Origin: Nitrospiraceae bacterium UBA2600
GTDB taxonomy: Bacteria > Nitrospirota > Thermodesulfovibrionia > Thermodesulfovibrionales > Thermodesulfovibrionaceae
DNA length: 27,378 nt
Direction of reading: 5' to 3'
Assembly (NCBI GenBank): GCA_002339325.1
Contig: DDKK01000002.1
Coordinates: 1 to 27,378, forward strand
Of the stretch, positions 7,900-15,983 are shown piece by piece. Position 1 is the first letter of the stretch, and every line of letters starts with the position of its first letter. The notes beneath the pieces are model-generated. The model was not told where the DNA came from and searched no databases. It saw nothing but the letters and a program-made list of their open reading frames with translations. Both the position numbers and the translations under genes were made by a program.

Positions 7900-9129
7900 A
7901 TGGAAGATAGGGATATCATAAAACTCTCAGAAAAATTCATAATGCCAACCTATTCAAGATATCCTGTTGTTTTGCGAAAAGGACGTGGCGTAAGAGTATG
8001 GGACGTTAATGGTAAAGAATACATTGACTTTCTTGCAGGAATTGCTGTTAATGTCCTTGGTCACTGTCCAAGAAAAGTCGTCATTGCTGTTCAAAAGCAG
8101 GTGCAGAGACTGATTCATGTATCTAATCTTTATTATACGGAACCCCAAATTGCTCTGGCTAAGATTCTAATAAAGAACTCCTTTGCAGACAGGGTATTTT
8201 TCTGTAACTCCGGCACTGAGGCAAATGAAGGAGCTTTAAAACTCGCAAGAATTTACATGAAAAACAAACTTGGTGAAAATAGATTTGAGTTTATCTCAAC
8301 TTTGAACTCCTTTCATGGAAGAACTTATGGAAGTCTTAGTGTGACAGGCCAGGAAAAGTATCATCATGGATTTGAACCACTGCTTGAAGGCGTAAAATTT
8401 GTTCCCTTTAATGACATAGATGCTCTAAAGAAAGCTATATCAGATAAAACTTGCGCAGTAATTCTTGAGCCAATTCAGGCTGAAGGTGGAGTTAATGTAG
8501 CAGAAAAGGAATACCTAAGGGCTGTAAGAGAACTCTGTAACCAAAGGGGGATTCTACTGATTTTTGATGAAGTCCAGACAGGCATTGGTAGAACGGGAAA
8601 ACTCTTTGCCTATGAACACTATGGAATAGAACCAGACATAATGACCCTTGCAAAGGGATTGGGTGGTGGAATTCCAATCGGTGCAATTCTTACTAAGGAA
8701 GAGATTGCTCAAGCCTTTGCTCCCAAAACCCATGCATCCACCTTTGGAGGCAATCCTGTTGCCTGTGCTGCTGCAGTGGCAACCTTAGAGACAATTCTTG
8801 AAGATGGATATCTTCTTGACTACTGCGGAAGAATGTCCAAGTATCTCATGAAAAAGCTTAATGCTATCAAAGAAAAATATCCTGATAAAGTTATAGAAGT
8901 TAGAGGAATGGGACTGCTCATTGGAATGGAACTCGCCCATAATGGAGTAGAAATAGTAAAAAAATGCCTTGAAAAGGGACTTTTAATAGGCACTGCAGGA
9001 GATGGTTCTGTGCTAAGATTTACTCCTCCTTTGATAGTTGAAAAAGAGGATATTGACGAAGCTGTCTCCATACTCGATAAAGCCTTTAAGGAGGTTGAAT
9101 TTGAAGAGAGATTACCTGAGAGTCTTTGA
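7900..9129 (+). CDS. argD: Acetylornithine aminotransferase
   Basis: ArgD is a PLP-dependent class III aminotransferase that converts N-acetylglutamate semialdehyde to N-acetylornithine in arginine synthesis. The 409-residue protein has YSRYPVVLRKGRGVRVWDVNGKEYIDFLAGIAV at residues 19-50 (in part), NSGTEANEGALKLAR around 103-117, FHGRTYGSLSVTG, the ILEPIQAEGGV strand, IFDEVQTGIGRTG, and the PLP lysine K252 in TLAKGLGGGIPIGA. The ATG at 7900 is chosen because the next ATG (7942, at MPTYSRYPV) would remove the N-terminal helix seen in relatives; neither has a ribosome site. ArgD is favoured over other ornithine or GABA aminotransferases because argF follows directly and overlaps it. Confidence 0.95.
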   Translation: MEDRDIIKLSEKFIMPTYSRYPVVLRKGRGVRVWDVNGKEYIDFLAGIAVNVLGHCPRKVVIAVQKQVQRLIHVSNLYYTEPQIALAKILIKNSFADRVFFCNSGTEANEGALKLARIYMKNKLGENRFEFISTLNSFHGRTYGSLSVTGQEKYHHGFEPLLEGVKFVPFNDIDALKKAISDKTCAVILEPIQAEGGVNVAEKEYLRAVRELCNQRGILLIFDEVQTGIGRTGKLFAYEHYGIEPDIMTLAKGLGGGIPIGAILTKEEIAQAFAPKTHASTFGGNPVACAAAVATLETILEDGYLLDYCGRMSKYLMKKLNAIKEKYPDKVIEVRGMGLLIGMELAHNGVEIVKKCLEKGLLIGTAGDGSVLRFTPPLIVEKEDIDEAVSILDKAFKEVEFEERLPESL

Positions 9130-10000
9130 TTTAGATAGAGAGGAATTTCTCTCATTAATTGAAAAGGCAAGAGAGCTAAAAATTAATAGGAACATTTCCT
9201 ATTGTCCTCTTATTGGAAAAAGCATAGGCATGATTTTTGAAAAACCTTCAACAAGAACAAGGGTTTCCTTTGAAGTAGCCATATATCAAATGGGTGGGCA
9301 TCCTGTCTACCTAAGTCCTCGGGAACTTCAACTTTCAAGGGGAGAGACTATTAAGGATACAGCTTTGGTTTTATCTCGTTATTTAGATGCGTTAGTTGTA
9401 AGAACCTTTGAACATGAAAAGATTGAGGAACTTGCAAAGTGGGCAACAATTCCAGTCATAAATGCCCTTACAGACCTTCATCATCCCTGTCAAGCAATGG
9501 CTGATACGCTTACAATTTTTGAGAAAAAGGGTAAGTTTGAGGGAATAAAGATAGCTTATGTTGGTGATGGAAACAATGTGGCAAACTCTCTTATTGAGGC
9601 AGCTGCTCTCACTGGTGCTAATATTACTGTTGCCACACCACCAGGCTATGAACCAAATAAAGATTCAATTGATAAAGCAAAAAAACTCACCGAGGTTACA
9701 ATTACAAACAATCCCTTTGAGGCAGTGATTGATGCAGACGTAGTTTATACTGATGTATGGCTAAGCATGGGCGAGGAAGGAAATGAAGAAAAAAAGAGAA
9801 AATTCAAAGACTTTCAAATCAATAACGGCCTTATAAAAAAGGCAAAGCCTGACGCTATAGTCATGCACTGCCTTCCAGCCCACAGAGGTGAAGAGATTAC
9901 CGATGATGTGCTCGATGGACCTCAAAGCGTTGTCTTAGATCAAGCTGAAAACAGACTTCATACCTCGAAGGCAATCGTTGAATTTTTGCTAACTCTTTAA
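9101..10000 (+). CDS. argF: Ornithine carbamoyltransferase (TTG start)
   Basis: ArgF joins ornithine and carbamoyl phosphate to make citrulline. The start is placed at the TTG at 9101 because a perfect AAGGAGG lies at 9088-9094, 6 bases upstream, and the product then begins with the conserved KRDYLRVFDLDREEF. Longer readings into argD give an unconserved, implausible N terminus. The protein is then 299 residues, normal for the family. Motifs: the carbamoyl-phosphate site STRTR at 50-54, HPCQ at 128-131, TDVWLSMGEE near 217-226, and HCLPAHRGEE at 256-265. The first 29 bp overlap the end of argD, so the two are probably translationally coupled. Confidence 0.95.
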   Translation: MKRDYLRVFDLDREEFLSLIEKARELKINRNISYCPLIGKSIGMIFEKPSTRTRVSFEVAIYQMGGHPVYLSPRELQLSRGETIKDTALVLSRYLDALVVRTFEHEKIEELAKWATIPVINALTDLHHPCQAMADTLTIFEKKGKFEGIKIAYVGDGNNVANSLIEAAALTGANITVATPPGYEPNKDSIDKAKKLTEVTITNNPFEAVIDADVVYTDVWLSMGEEGNEEKKRKFKDFQINNGLIKKAKPDAIVMHCLPAHRGEEITDDVLDGPQSVVLDQAENRLHTSKAIVEFLLTL

Positions 10001-10006
10001 ATTTAA

Positions 10007-10447
10007 ATGGAAAAGGTCAAATTTTATAAACTCTCTGAAAGGCAAAGAAATAGACTTTTATCCCTAATAAAGAATGAACTGTTCGAAGACCCAAATGTTA
10101 TCTTTGCCTATGTTTTTGGCTCATTTATTGACAAAGAATTGAAACGCTTTAAAGACATTGACATAGCCTTGTATCTTGAAGATAAATTTCCCCGTGAAAA
10201 TTTCTTAGACTATTCGCTTCAACTTGCCGTTGAGCTTGAGAGTGAAATAAAGAAATACCCAATTGACATAGTTATTCTAAATGATGCTCCACTTAGCCTA
10301 AGCTTTCAAGCCACCCAGGGAATACTTCTTTTCTGCAAGGACGAAAACCTATGGATTGACTTTGTCACAAAAGTCTGGTCTCTCTATCAGGACTACGAGA
10401 TTACCTCAAGAACCGTGCTTGCTGATATGCTTGAAAAACATGATTGA
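10007..10447 (+). CDS. mntA: MntA-like nucleotidyltransferase antitoxin (MNT domain)
   Basis: This 146-residue protein is a minimal nucleotidyltransferase. It shows the signature GSX10DXD exactly: G38-S39, ten residues, then D50-I51-D52 in GSFIDKELKRFKDIDIAL. In the type VII toxin-antitoxin system MntA neutralises its HEPN partner by adding AMP groups to a tyrosine. The partner gene follows with an 8-bp overlap and carries the matching target motif. The ATG is 6 bp after the argF stop and has no recognisable ribosome site, so its translation may depend on ribosomes finishing argF. Motif and context support the family firmly; toxin neutralisation here is inferred. Confidence 0.85.
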   Translation: MEKVKFYKLSERQRNRLLSLIKNELFEDPNVIFAYVFGSFIDKELKRFKDIDIALYLEDKFPRENFLDYSLQLAVELESEIKKYPIDIVILNDAPLSLSFQATQGILLFCKDENLWIDFVTKVWSLYQDYEITSRTVLADMLEKHD

Positions 10448-10865
10448 CAGAAATAGACTTATAAATTATATCAGCGAGATTATAAATGCATTGAAAGTTT
10501 TAAAAGAGTATTCAAAACTCACAAAAGAAGAGTTTCTAAACTCTCCTCAAATTATAAGAGATGCCAAATACTGCTTCATAATAGCCTCGCAAGCCTCAAT
10601 TGATATATGCTATCATCTCACAGCAAAACTCATTAAGAAAGCTCCAAAGGACTACTCTAACTGCTTTGAAATTCTCAAAGAATTAAAGGTTTTCAATGAA
10701 CAAACCCTAAGAGAGCTGGCAATAATGGCAAAATTCAGAAATCTTCTTGTTCATCACTATGTTAAAGTTGACGACAGCAAAGTCTTTGAAAAACTCTCGG
10801 AAATTAAATGTTTTGAGGAGTTCCTTGACCAGTTAAATCTTTTAATCAAAAATCAACCTCTGTAG
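10440..10865 (+). CDS. hepT: HepT-like HEPN ribonuclease toxin
   Basis: HepT toxins are HEPN-fold RNases. This 141-residue helical protein has the active-site and target motif RX4HXY in full: R100, H105 and Y107 in FRNLLVHHYVKVDD. In characterised pairs the arginine and histidine cut RNA and the tyrosine is AMPylated by MntA. The start is set at the ATG at 10440, whose product begins MIDRNRLINYISEI as relatives do; a longer in-frame reading from 10356 would lie inside mntA and adds unrelated sequence. The 8-bp overlap with mntA couples the two. The stop codon lies in the first arm of the hairpin repeat at 10861. Confidence 0.87.
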   Translation: MIDRNRLINYISEIINALKVLKEYSKLTKEEFLNSPQIIRDAKYCFIIASQASIDICYHLTAKLIKKAPKDYSNCFEILKELKVFNEQTLRELAIMAKFRNLLVHHYVKVDDSKVFEKLSEIKCFEEFLDQLNLLIKNQPL

Positions 10866-10894
10866 GAATTTTCCTACAAAAATGTAGGATTTTT
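10861..10894 (+). terminator. Three-arm terminator / anti-terminator-like repeat
   Basis: Three arms occur in a row: TGTAGGA (10861-10867), TCCTACA (10872-10878) and TGTAGGA (10883-10889), followed by TTTTT (10890-10894). Arms 2 and 3 form a 7-bp stem with an AAAA loop and a U tract, like a modest intrinsic terminator for the arg-mntA-hepT transcript. Arms 1 and 2 form an equally long competing stem with loop ATTT. The hepT stop codon (10863-10865) is inside arm 1. At DNA level the same bases could be a regulator site upstream of the lctP promoter. The stem is short and only three of seven pairs are G-C. Confidence 0.55.
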
Positions 10895-10898
10895 CCGA

Positions 10899-10927
10899 TT
10901 TACAAGCTTTCTTTCAATTTGCATAAT
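10899..10927 (+). promoter_or_regulatory. lctP: Sigma-70-type promoter for the lactate operon
   Basis: TTTACA (10899-10904) and CATAAT (10922-10927) each match the -35 and -10 consensus at five of six positions, with an ideal 17-bp spacer. The predicted start is near 10934, leaving a leader of about 27 bases that contains the AGGAGGG ribosome site ahead of the ATG at 10961. The three-arm repeat ends just before the -35. Confidence 0.65.
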
Positions 10928-10960
10928 TATATAAAAAATTAATCACAGGAGGGTGTCTTT

Positions 10961-12727
10961 ATGCCATGGAAAATTAATGTTGACCCACTTGGAAGTCTTG
11001 CCCTCAGTGCTCTTGTTGCAGCAGTGCCTATTTTCTATCTTTTCTGGGCACTTGCTTACAAGAGGATGAAAGGGCATTGGGCAGCAATCTCTGCTGTTGT
11101 TATCGCCATGTTAATCTCTATTGTTGCCTACGGAATGCCTGTTAATCTTGCAGTACTATCTACTTTCAACGGTTTTATCTTCGGACTATGGCCTGTTTGC
11201 TGGATTGTCGTAACTGCCGTATACATCTATAATCTATCAGTTGAGACAAAGCAGTTTGAGATTATCAAAAACTCTCTTGCCACAATCACCGATGACAGAA
11301 GAATTCAAGCAGTAATCATTGCTTTTTCTTTCGGTGCATTCCTTGAAGGTGCAGCAGGTTTTGGAACTCCCGTTGCAATCTCTGCAGCAATGCTCGCAGG
11401 ACTTGGATTTAATCCAATCTATGCCTGTGGAATATGCTTAATTGCAAATACCGCACCCGTTGCCTTCGGTGCAATCGGTATTCCCATTGTTGTTGGTGCA
11501 GGAGTTTCAGGCGTAGATATGATGGCATTAAGTAAAATGGTCGGTAGACAGCTTCCTTTCTTCAGCGTTCTTGTTCCATTCTATATGGTCGTTGTAATGG
11601 CTGGATGGAAAAAGGCAGTAGAGATATGGCCTGTTCTTCTTGTAAGCGGAGGTTCTTTTGCGTTAACCCAGTATGTAGTTTCAAACTACATAGGACCATA
11701 TCTACCAGATATACTTTCTGCAATCATATCAATTATTGCAACTGTTATATTTGTTAAGATTTGGCATCCAAAGGAGTCCTGGACATTCTCTCATGAGACC
11801 TGTGCAGAAGGGAAAGCTTGTCTTCAGTATTCCTTCGGTCAGGTCTTCCGCGCCTGGGCACCTTTCATACTTCTTTCGATATTTGTTGCTGCATGGGGTA
11901 TAAAGCCAGTTAAAGCCTATCTTGACCAGATTGCAACTTTAAAATTCCCAATCACCGGTCTTGACAAAGCTGTAATTGACCATTTAGACAAACCTAAAGC
12001 TGCAGTCTATGCTTTTAATATTCTTTCAGCAGCGGGAACAGCAATTCTCTTTGCAGGAATTCTCTCAATTCCTGTTATGGGAGCATCTCTCAGCACAGCC
12101 CTGAAAGTTGCAGGAAGAACTCTTAATCAGCTTAAGTGGCCTATTGTGACAATAGGAACAATCCTCGGCTTTGCCTACTTATACAACTTTTCAGGAATGG
12201 CTATAACGCTCGGCTATGCCTTTGCATCAACAGGTGCAGTTTTCCCGCTCTTTGCAGCCTTCCTTGGTTGGCTTGGAGTTTTCATGACCGGTTCAGATAC
12301 CTCATCCAATGCACTATTTGGAAAACTTCAGGAAGTTACAGCCCGTCAGCTTGGAATTGACCCGGTGCTTACCGTTGCAACCAACTCCTCTGGTGGAGTT
12401 TTTGGAAAAATGATATCTCCTCAGTCAATTGCCGTTGCTACAGCAGCAACGGGTTACGTAGGACATGAAGGAGACATTTTCAGATTCACCCTCAAGCACT
12501 CTATCATACTTACACTTATTATGGGAGTTCTTGCAATGCTTCAGGCTTATGTATTTACATGGATGATTCCTCAGTGGGAACAGGCAGTGCAGGCAGCTGT
12601 GCAAGCAGCAAAACCAGCCCAAGCCGCTCCCTCAAGTGATGGACTAACATACCTTGTAGCAACTTTTGCCGTTTCAATTTTCATAGTTATACTTTCAAGA
12701 GTAATCGGCAAGGGAGTATTAAAATGA
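10961..12727 (+). CDS. lctP: L-lactate permease
   Basis: LctP is an inner-membrane proton-coupled carrier for lactate, and often glycolate, of the LctP family. The 588-residue protein is hydrophobic throughout with a dozen or more membrane segments. It contains the family landmarks GAFLEGAAGFGTPVAI, ANTAPVAFGAIGIPI, the glycine-rich FLGWLGVFMTGSDTSSNALFG, and NSSGGVFGKMISPQSIAVA. A short Ala/Gln-rich loop (VQAAVQAAKPAQAA) precedes the last membrane helix. A strong ribosome site (AGGAGGG) sits 8-10 bases before the ATG. Its stop overlaps the start of the dehydrogenase gene in ATGA (12724-12727), tying uptake to oxidation. Confidence 0.96.
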   Translation: MPWKINVDPLGSLALSALVAAVPIFYLFWALAYKRMKGHWAAISAVVIAMLISIVAYGMPVNLAVLSTFNGFIFGLWPVCWIVVTAVYIYNLSVETKQFEIIKNSLATITDDRRIQAVIIAFSFGAFLEGAAGFGTPVAISAAMLAGLGFNPIYACGICLIANTAPVAFGAIGIPIVVGAGVSGVDMMALSKMVGRQLPFFSVLVPFYMVVVMAGWKKAVEIWPVLLVSGGSFALTQYVVSNYIGPYLPDILSAIISIIATVIFVKIWHPKESWTFSHETCAEGKACLQYSFGQVFRAWAPFILLSIFVAAWGIKPVKAYLDQIATLKFPITGLDKAVIDHLDKPKAAVYAFNILSAAGTAILFAGILSIPVMGASLSTALKVAGRTLNQLKWPIVTIGTILGFAYLYNFSGMAITLGYAFASTGAVFPLFAAFLGWLGVFMTGSDTSSNALFGKLQEVTARQLGIDPVLTVATNSSGGVFGKMISPQSIAVATAATGYVGHEGDIFRFTLKHSIILTLIMGVLAMLQAYVFTWMIPQWEQAVQAAVQAAKPAQAAPSSDGLTYLVATFAVSIFIVILSRVIGKGVLK

Positions 12728-14115
12728 TAGATAGTGCTTTTATTGAGAGATGTAAAAGCATTTTCGGTGCAGAAAATGTTCTTACAGACAAGGCAGAACT
12801 CATTGCATACAGTTATGATGCTACCCCTGGGATTCCCCGTGAGATTCCCGGGGTAGTTGTTTTTCCTGAAAATACCAAGCAAATTCAGGAACTTATCTTT
12901 CTTGCAAGGCAGACAAAAACTCCAATCTATCCAAGAGGTGCAGGAACCTGTCTAAGTGGTGGACCAGTACCTTTAAGTAAAGGAGTGGTTGTCTCTTTTC
13001 AGAAGATGAACAAGATTATTGAGATAGACCCAGACAACCTTACAGCCACTGTTCAGCCTGGTGTAGTTGTTGCTGACCTCAATGCAGCTGTTTCCAAGTA
13101 TGGACTGCTCTATCCTCCAGACCCTGGCTCAATGGCAACATCAACAATAGGAGGAAACGTGGCAGAGAATGCCGGAGGACTTCGTGGCTTAAAATATGGA
13201 GTTACCAAGCATTACATCATGGGAATGGAAGTAGTGATGCCCACTGGAGAAATTTTCCGTTTTGGTGGAAAATGTGTTAAAAATGTCACTGCCTATGACT
13301 TTACCCATCTGTTCGTTGGCTCAGAGGGAACACTTGGAATTATTACTGAAATAATCTGCAAACTTATACCAGCACCAAAGTATCGTAAATCCATGCTTGC
13401 CATATTTGACAAGCTTGAGGATGCAGGAAAAACTGTGACAGACATAGTTAGGGCACACGTTATTCCTGCTACCCTTGAAATCATGGACAAAGTTACAATC
13501 CAGACCGTTGAAAACTTCGCTAAAGTTGGACTTCCCACTCAGGCAGAGGCACTATTGCTCATAGAAGTTGACGGCATGGGTAAGGACTCCGTTGAATGGG
13601 AAGCAGAAAAATGCGTTGAAATCATCAAGCAGAATAATGGTAAATACAAAATTGCTGAGACCGATGCAGAAAGAGACTCCCTATGGGCTGCCCGTAGAGC
13701 AGCACTTCCAGCACTTGCCCAGGTAAAGCCTGCAACAATTCTTGAAGATGCAACAGTGCCAAGAACAAAACTTGTAGATATGCTTGTGGCAGTTCAAAAT
13801 ATTTCAAAAAAATACGGTCTCATGATTGGAACCTTCGGACACGCAGGAGATGGAAATCTTCATCCAACACTCCTCATTGACCCAATGAACAAAGAGGAGA
13901 TGGAGAAAGTTCATAAAGCTGTTGATGAGATTTTTGAGGTAGCACTCTCCTTAGGTGGCACTCTCTCTGGTGAACATGGCATTGGTGTGGCAAAGCTTAA
14001 GTATCTGAAAAATGAGATAGGTCGCTCTGGCATTGAAACAATGAGAAGAATTAAACAATCCCTTGACCCTGACAATATCCTAAACCCCGGGAAACTTGTT
14101 CCAATGGAGGACTAA
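12724..14115 (+). CDS. glcD: FAD-linked D-lactate / glycolate dehydrogenase (GlcD family)
   Basis: This is a flavoprotein of the FAD-binding PCMH (vanillyl-alcohol oxidase) fold that oxidises D-lactate or glycolate at the membrane side of the cell. Over 463 residues it shows YPRGAGTCLSGGPVP (69-83), PPDPGSMATSTIGGNVAENAGG (131-152, in part), GSEGTLGIITE (199-209), GHAGDGNLHP near 372 and the C-terminal GTLSGEHGIGVAKLKYL. It shares a 4-bp ATGA overlap with the permease and is followed 1 bp later by an iron-sulfur GlcF-type subunit. Context with LctP and Lut genes favours D-lactate; glycolate cannot be excluded. Electron acceptor is unknown. Confidence 0.92.
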   Translation: MIDSAFIERCKSIFGAENVLTDKAELIAYSYDATPGIPREIPGVVVFPENTKQIQELIFLARQTKTPIYPRGAGTCLSGGPVPLSKGVVVSFQKMNKIIEIDPDNLTATVQPGVVVADLNAAVSKYGLLYPPDPGSMATSTIGGNVAENAGGLRGLKYGVTKHYIMGMEVVMPTGEIFRFGGKCVKNVTAYDFTHLFVGSEGTLGIITEIICKLIPAPKYRKSMLAIFDKLEDAGKTVTDIVRAHVIPATLEIMDKVTIQTVENFAKVGLPTQAEALLLIEVDGMGKDSVEWEAEKCVEIIKQNNGKYKIAETDAERDSLWAARRAALPALAQVKPATILEDATVPRTKLVDMLVAVQNISKKYGLMIGTFGHAGDGNLHPTLLIDPMNKEEMEKVHKAVDEIFEVALSLGGTLSGEHGIGVAKLKYLKNEIGRSGIETMRRIKQSLDPDNILNPGKLVPMED

Positions 14116-14116
14116 G

Positions 14117-15424
14117 GTGACCGTAGCGGCTAAAACAATATTTGATGATGTGGAACTTCTAAAGAAAGAGCTTGTAAGATGCATGAAATGTGGAAACTGC
14201 ATGTCCGTATGCCCAATCTACAGTGTTGAGAAAAAGGAGTCCTCTGTTGCCCGTGGAAAGATTGCCCTTGGAGAAGCGGTGCTAAGTGATGACATAAAAA
14301 TTGATGATGAAACCCTTGTAAAATTGATATTTAACTGCCTTGTCTGCAAATCCTGTATGCTTGCCTGTCCCTCTGGTGTTCGCTTTGACAGGATTATTCT
14401 TGGGCTCAGGGCAGCAATTGCTAAGAAAAAGGGAATTCATTTCATAAAAAAAGCACTATTTGGACTTCTAAAGAAACCTGAACTTTTTGACAAGGGAATG
14501 AAAGCCTTTGCAGCCATGCAGGGACTTTTTCTTAGTCCAGAGGAACAGGGAAAGCGTGCACCGAGAGGATTCCTAAAGGGAGTAAGCCCGAGGTTTGACG
14601 AAAAATTCATTATACCGGAGCTCACCAAGGAAAGTTTCCGAGATAGAGTAAAGGAAAAAGAGGAAGTCCCTCAAGCACAGGCTAAAGCTTTGTTTTTCAC
14701 TGGCTGTTCTGTAAACTATCTCTACCCTGAGGTTGGTGATGACTTAATCTATGTTCTAAAGAGAAATAAAGTCTCTGTAGTCACTCCAAAGAAGCAGAAC
14801 TGCTGTGGAATGCCTGTAATGGTACATGGTGATATTGAAACAGCAAGAGAGCTTGCTCAGAAGAACTTAGAAGTATTTGAAAAAACAGGTGCAGACTATA
14901 TTATTACAGTATGTGGCTCCTGCGGAAGTGCCTTAAAGCATGAGTATCCTATAATCCTTGAAGGAACAGACTACGAAGAAAAGGCAAAAAAGTGGGTAGA
15001 GAGAGTTCATGACATATCAACTTTTCTTTTAAAAGTAATAAGGTTTGAATCACCTAAGGGAAATCTTAATCTTAAAGTTACATACCATGACTCATGCCAT
15101 CTTAAGAAGTCAATGAAAGTCTTTAATGAGCCAAGACAGATTCTTAAGACCATTCCCGGACTTACCTTGATAGATATGAAAAAACCTGATGCCTGCTGTG
15201 GAAGTGGTGGAAGTTTTCACCTTACCCATGCAGACACAGCCCTTAAGATAGTTAAATCAAAAACTGAGGACATAAAGGGAACCGAAGCTGAGATTGTTTG
15301 TACTGGATGTCCAGCCTGTATGATGGAGCTCTTTGAGGGTATAAAGAGATTTGGAGGAAATTGTAATGTAACCCATACAGTTAGTCTTCTTGCTGAGTCT
15401 TATAGGTCTGAGCAAAAATCTTAG
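14117..15424 (+). CDS. glcF: Iron-sulfur CCG-domain oxidoreductase subunit (GlcF family, GTG start)
   Basis: This 435-residue protein is the likely electron-transfer partner of the preceding flavoprotein. It has two 4Fe-4S motifs (C22, C25, C28, C32 and C74, C77, C80, C84) and two CCG (heterodisulfide-reductase-like) domains: FFTGCSVNYLYPEVG with NCCGMP, then YHDSCHLKKS with ACCGSGGSF and CTGCPACMMEL. The GTG at 14117 is chosen over an upstream TTG (14096) because GGAGG lies at 14106-14110, 6 bases before it, and the longer reading only adds residues overlapping glcD. The gene begins 1 bp after the glcD stop. Together they resemble the GlcD-GlcF lactate/glycolate oxidases of sulfate reducers. 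Confidence 0.9.
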   Translation: MTVAAKTIFDDVELLKKELVRCMKCGNCMSVCPIYSVEKKESSVARGKIALGEAVLSDDIKIDDETLVKLIFNCLVCKSCMLACPSGVRFDRIILGLRAAIAKKKGIHFIKKALFGLLKKPELFDKGMKAFAAMQGLFLSPEEQGKRAPRGFLKGVSPRFDEKFIIPELTKESFRDRVKEKEEVPQAQAKALFFTGCSVNYLYPEVGDDLIYVLKRNKVSVVTPKKQNCCGMPVMVHGDIETARELAQKNLEVFEKTGADYIITVCGSCGSALKHEYPIILEGTDYEEKAKKWVERVHDISTFLLKVIRFESPKGNLNLKVTYHDSCHLKKSMKVFNEPRQILKTIPGLTLIDMKKPDACCGSGGSFHLTHADTALKIVKSKTEDIKGTEAEIVCTGCPACMMELFEGIKRFGGNCNVTHTVSLLAESYRSEQKS

Positions 15425-15434
15425 GAGGAACTTA

Positions 15435-15971
15435 ATGTTTGAACTCTTTAAACAAAAGGCAGAGGCAATAAGTGGAGAAGTTCATTCTTTCAAAAGTAAA
15501 GCAGAGGCACTTGATTTTATAAAGAATTTCATTAGGGAGAACACTTCAAATCAAAGCTCCAAATCAGTAGTTTGGTGTGACTCTCCCTTTCTTGAGGGTG
15601 TTGATAAGGACTCACTCATAGAGGAACTTCCCCAGATTGAGTTTAACATAGACCTTAACTCGGCATCCTCAGCTAAAGTAGGAATAAATCAGGTGGACTA
15701 CGGTGTAGCTGAAACTGGAAGCCTCATAGAGATTTCTGAAGATGTTAAGAGAAGACTTTGCTCTACTTTGCCTGAGATTCACATAGCCATTCTGCCCATG
15801 AGCAGAATTGAGCCTGACCTTGAGAGTGTAATGAGAAAGATTGATATAAATAAAATTCCCTATCTTACTGTAATTAGCGGTCCCAGTAGAACCGCTGACA
15901 TAGAGAGAGTCCTCACAATAGGAGTTCACGGACCGGAAAGATTAATCATTGTTTGCATAGATAACTTTTAA
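15435..15971 (+). CDS. lutC: LUD-domain lactate utilisation protein LutC
   Basis: LutC (LldG) is a small LUD-fold subunit of the LutABC L-lactate oxidation complex, which turns L-lactate into pyruvate. The product is 178 residues. It has the family's GVAETGSLIEIS segment, HIAILPMSRIEPDLESV and the C-terminal GPSRTADIERVLTIGVHGPE. The start is the ATG at 15435 with AGGAGG at 15423-15428, 6 bases upstream; an in-frame reading from 15390 would overlap glcF and lacks a ribosome site. Order LutC before LutB and the neighbouring LctP, GlcD and GlcF genes support a role in lactate oxidation. Confidence 0.92.
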   Translation: MFELFKQKAEAISGEVHSFKSKAEALDFIKNFIRENTSNQSSKSVVWCDSPFLEGVDKDSLIEELPQIEFNIDLNSASSAKVGINQVDYGVAETGSLIEISEDVKRRLCSTLPEIHIAILPMSRIEPDLESVMRKIDINKIPYLTVISGPSRTADIERVLTIGVHGPERLIIVCIDNF

Positions 15972-15983
15972 GGAGGAAACTTA

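Noticed and set aside
10861..10927. Sigma-54 promoter for the lactate operon
   Set aside because: No GG-n10-GC pair of the -24/-12 type was found; a 5/6 plus 5/6 sigma-70-type promoter with 17-bp spacing is present instead.
12136..13538. Open frames within lctP and glcD in other frames
   Set aside because: They overlap well-supported coding sequence completely and have unlikely compositions.
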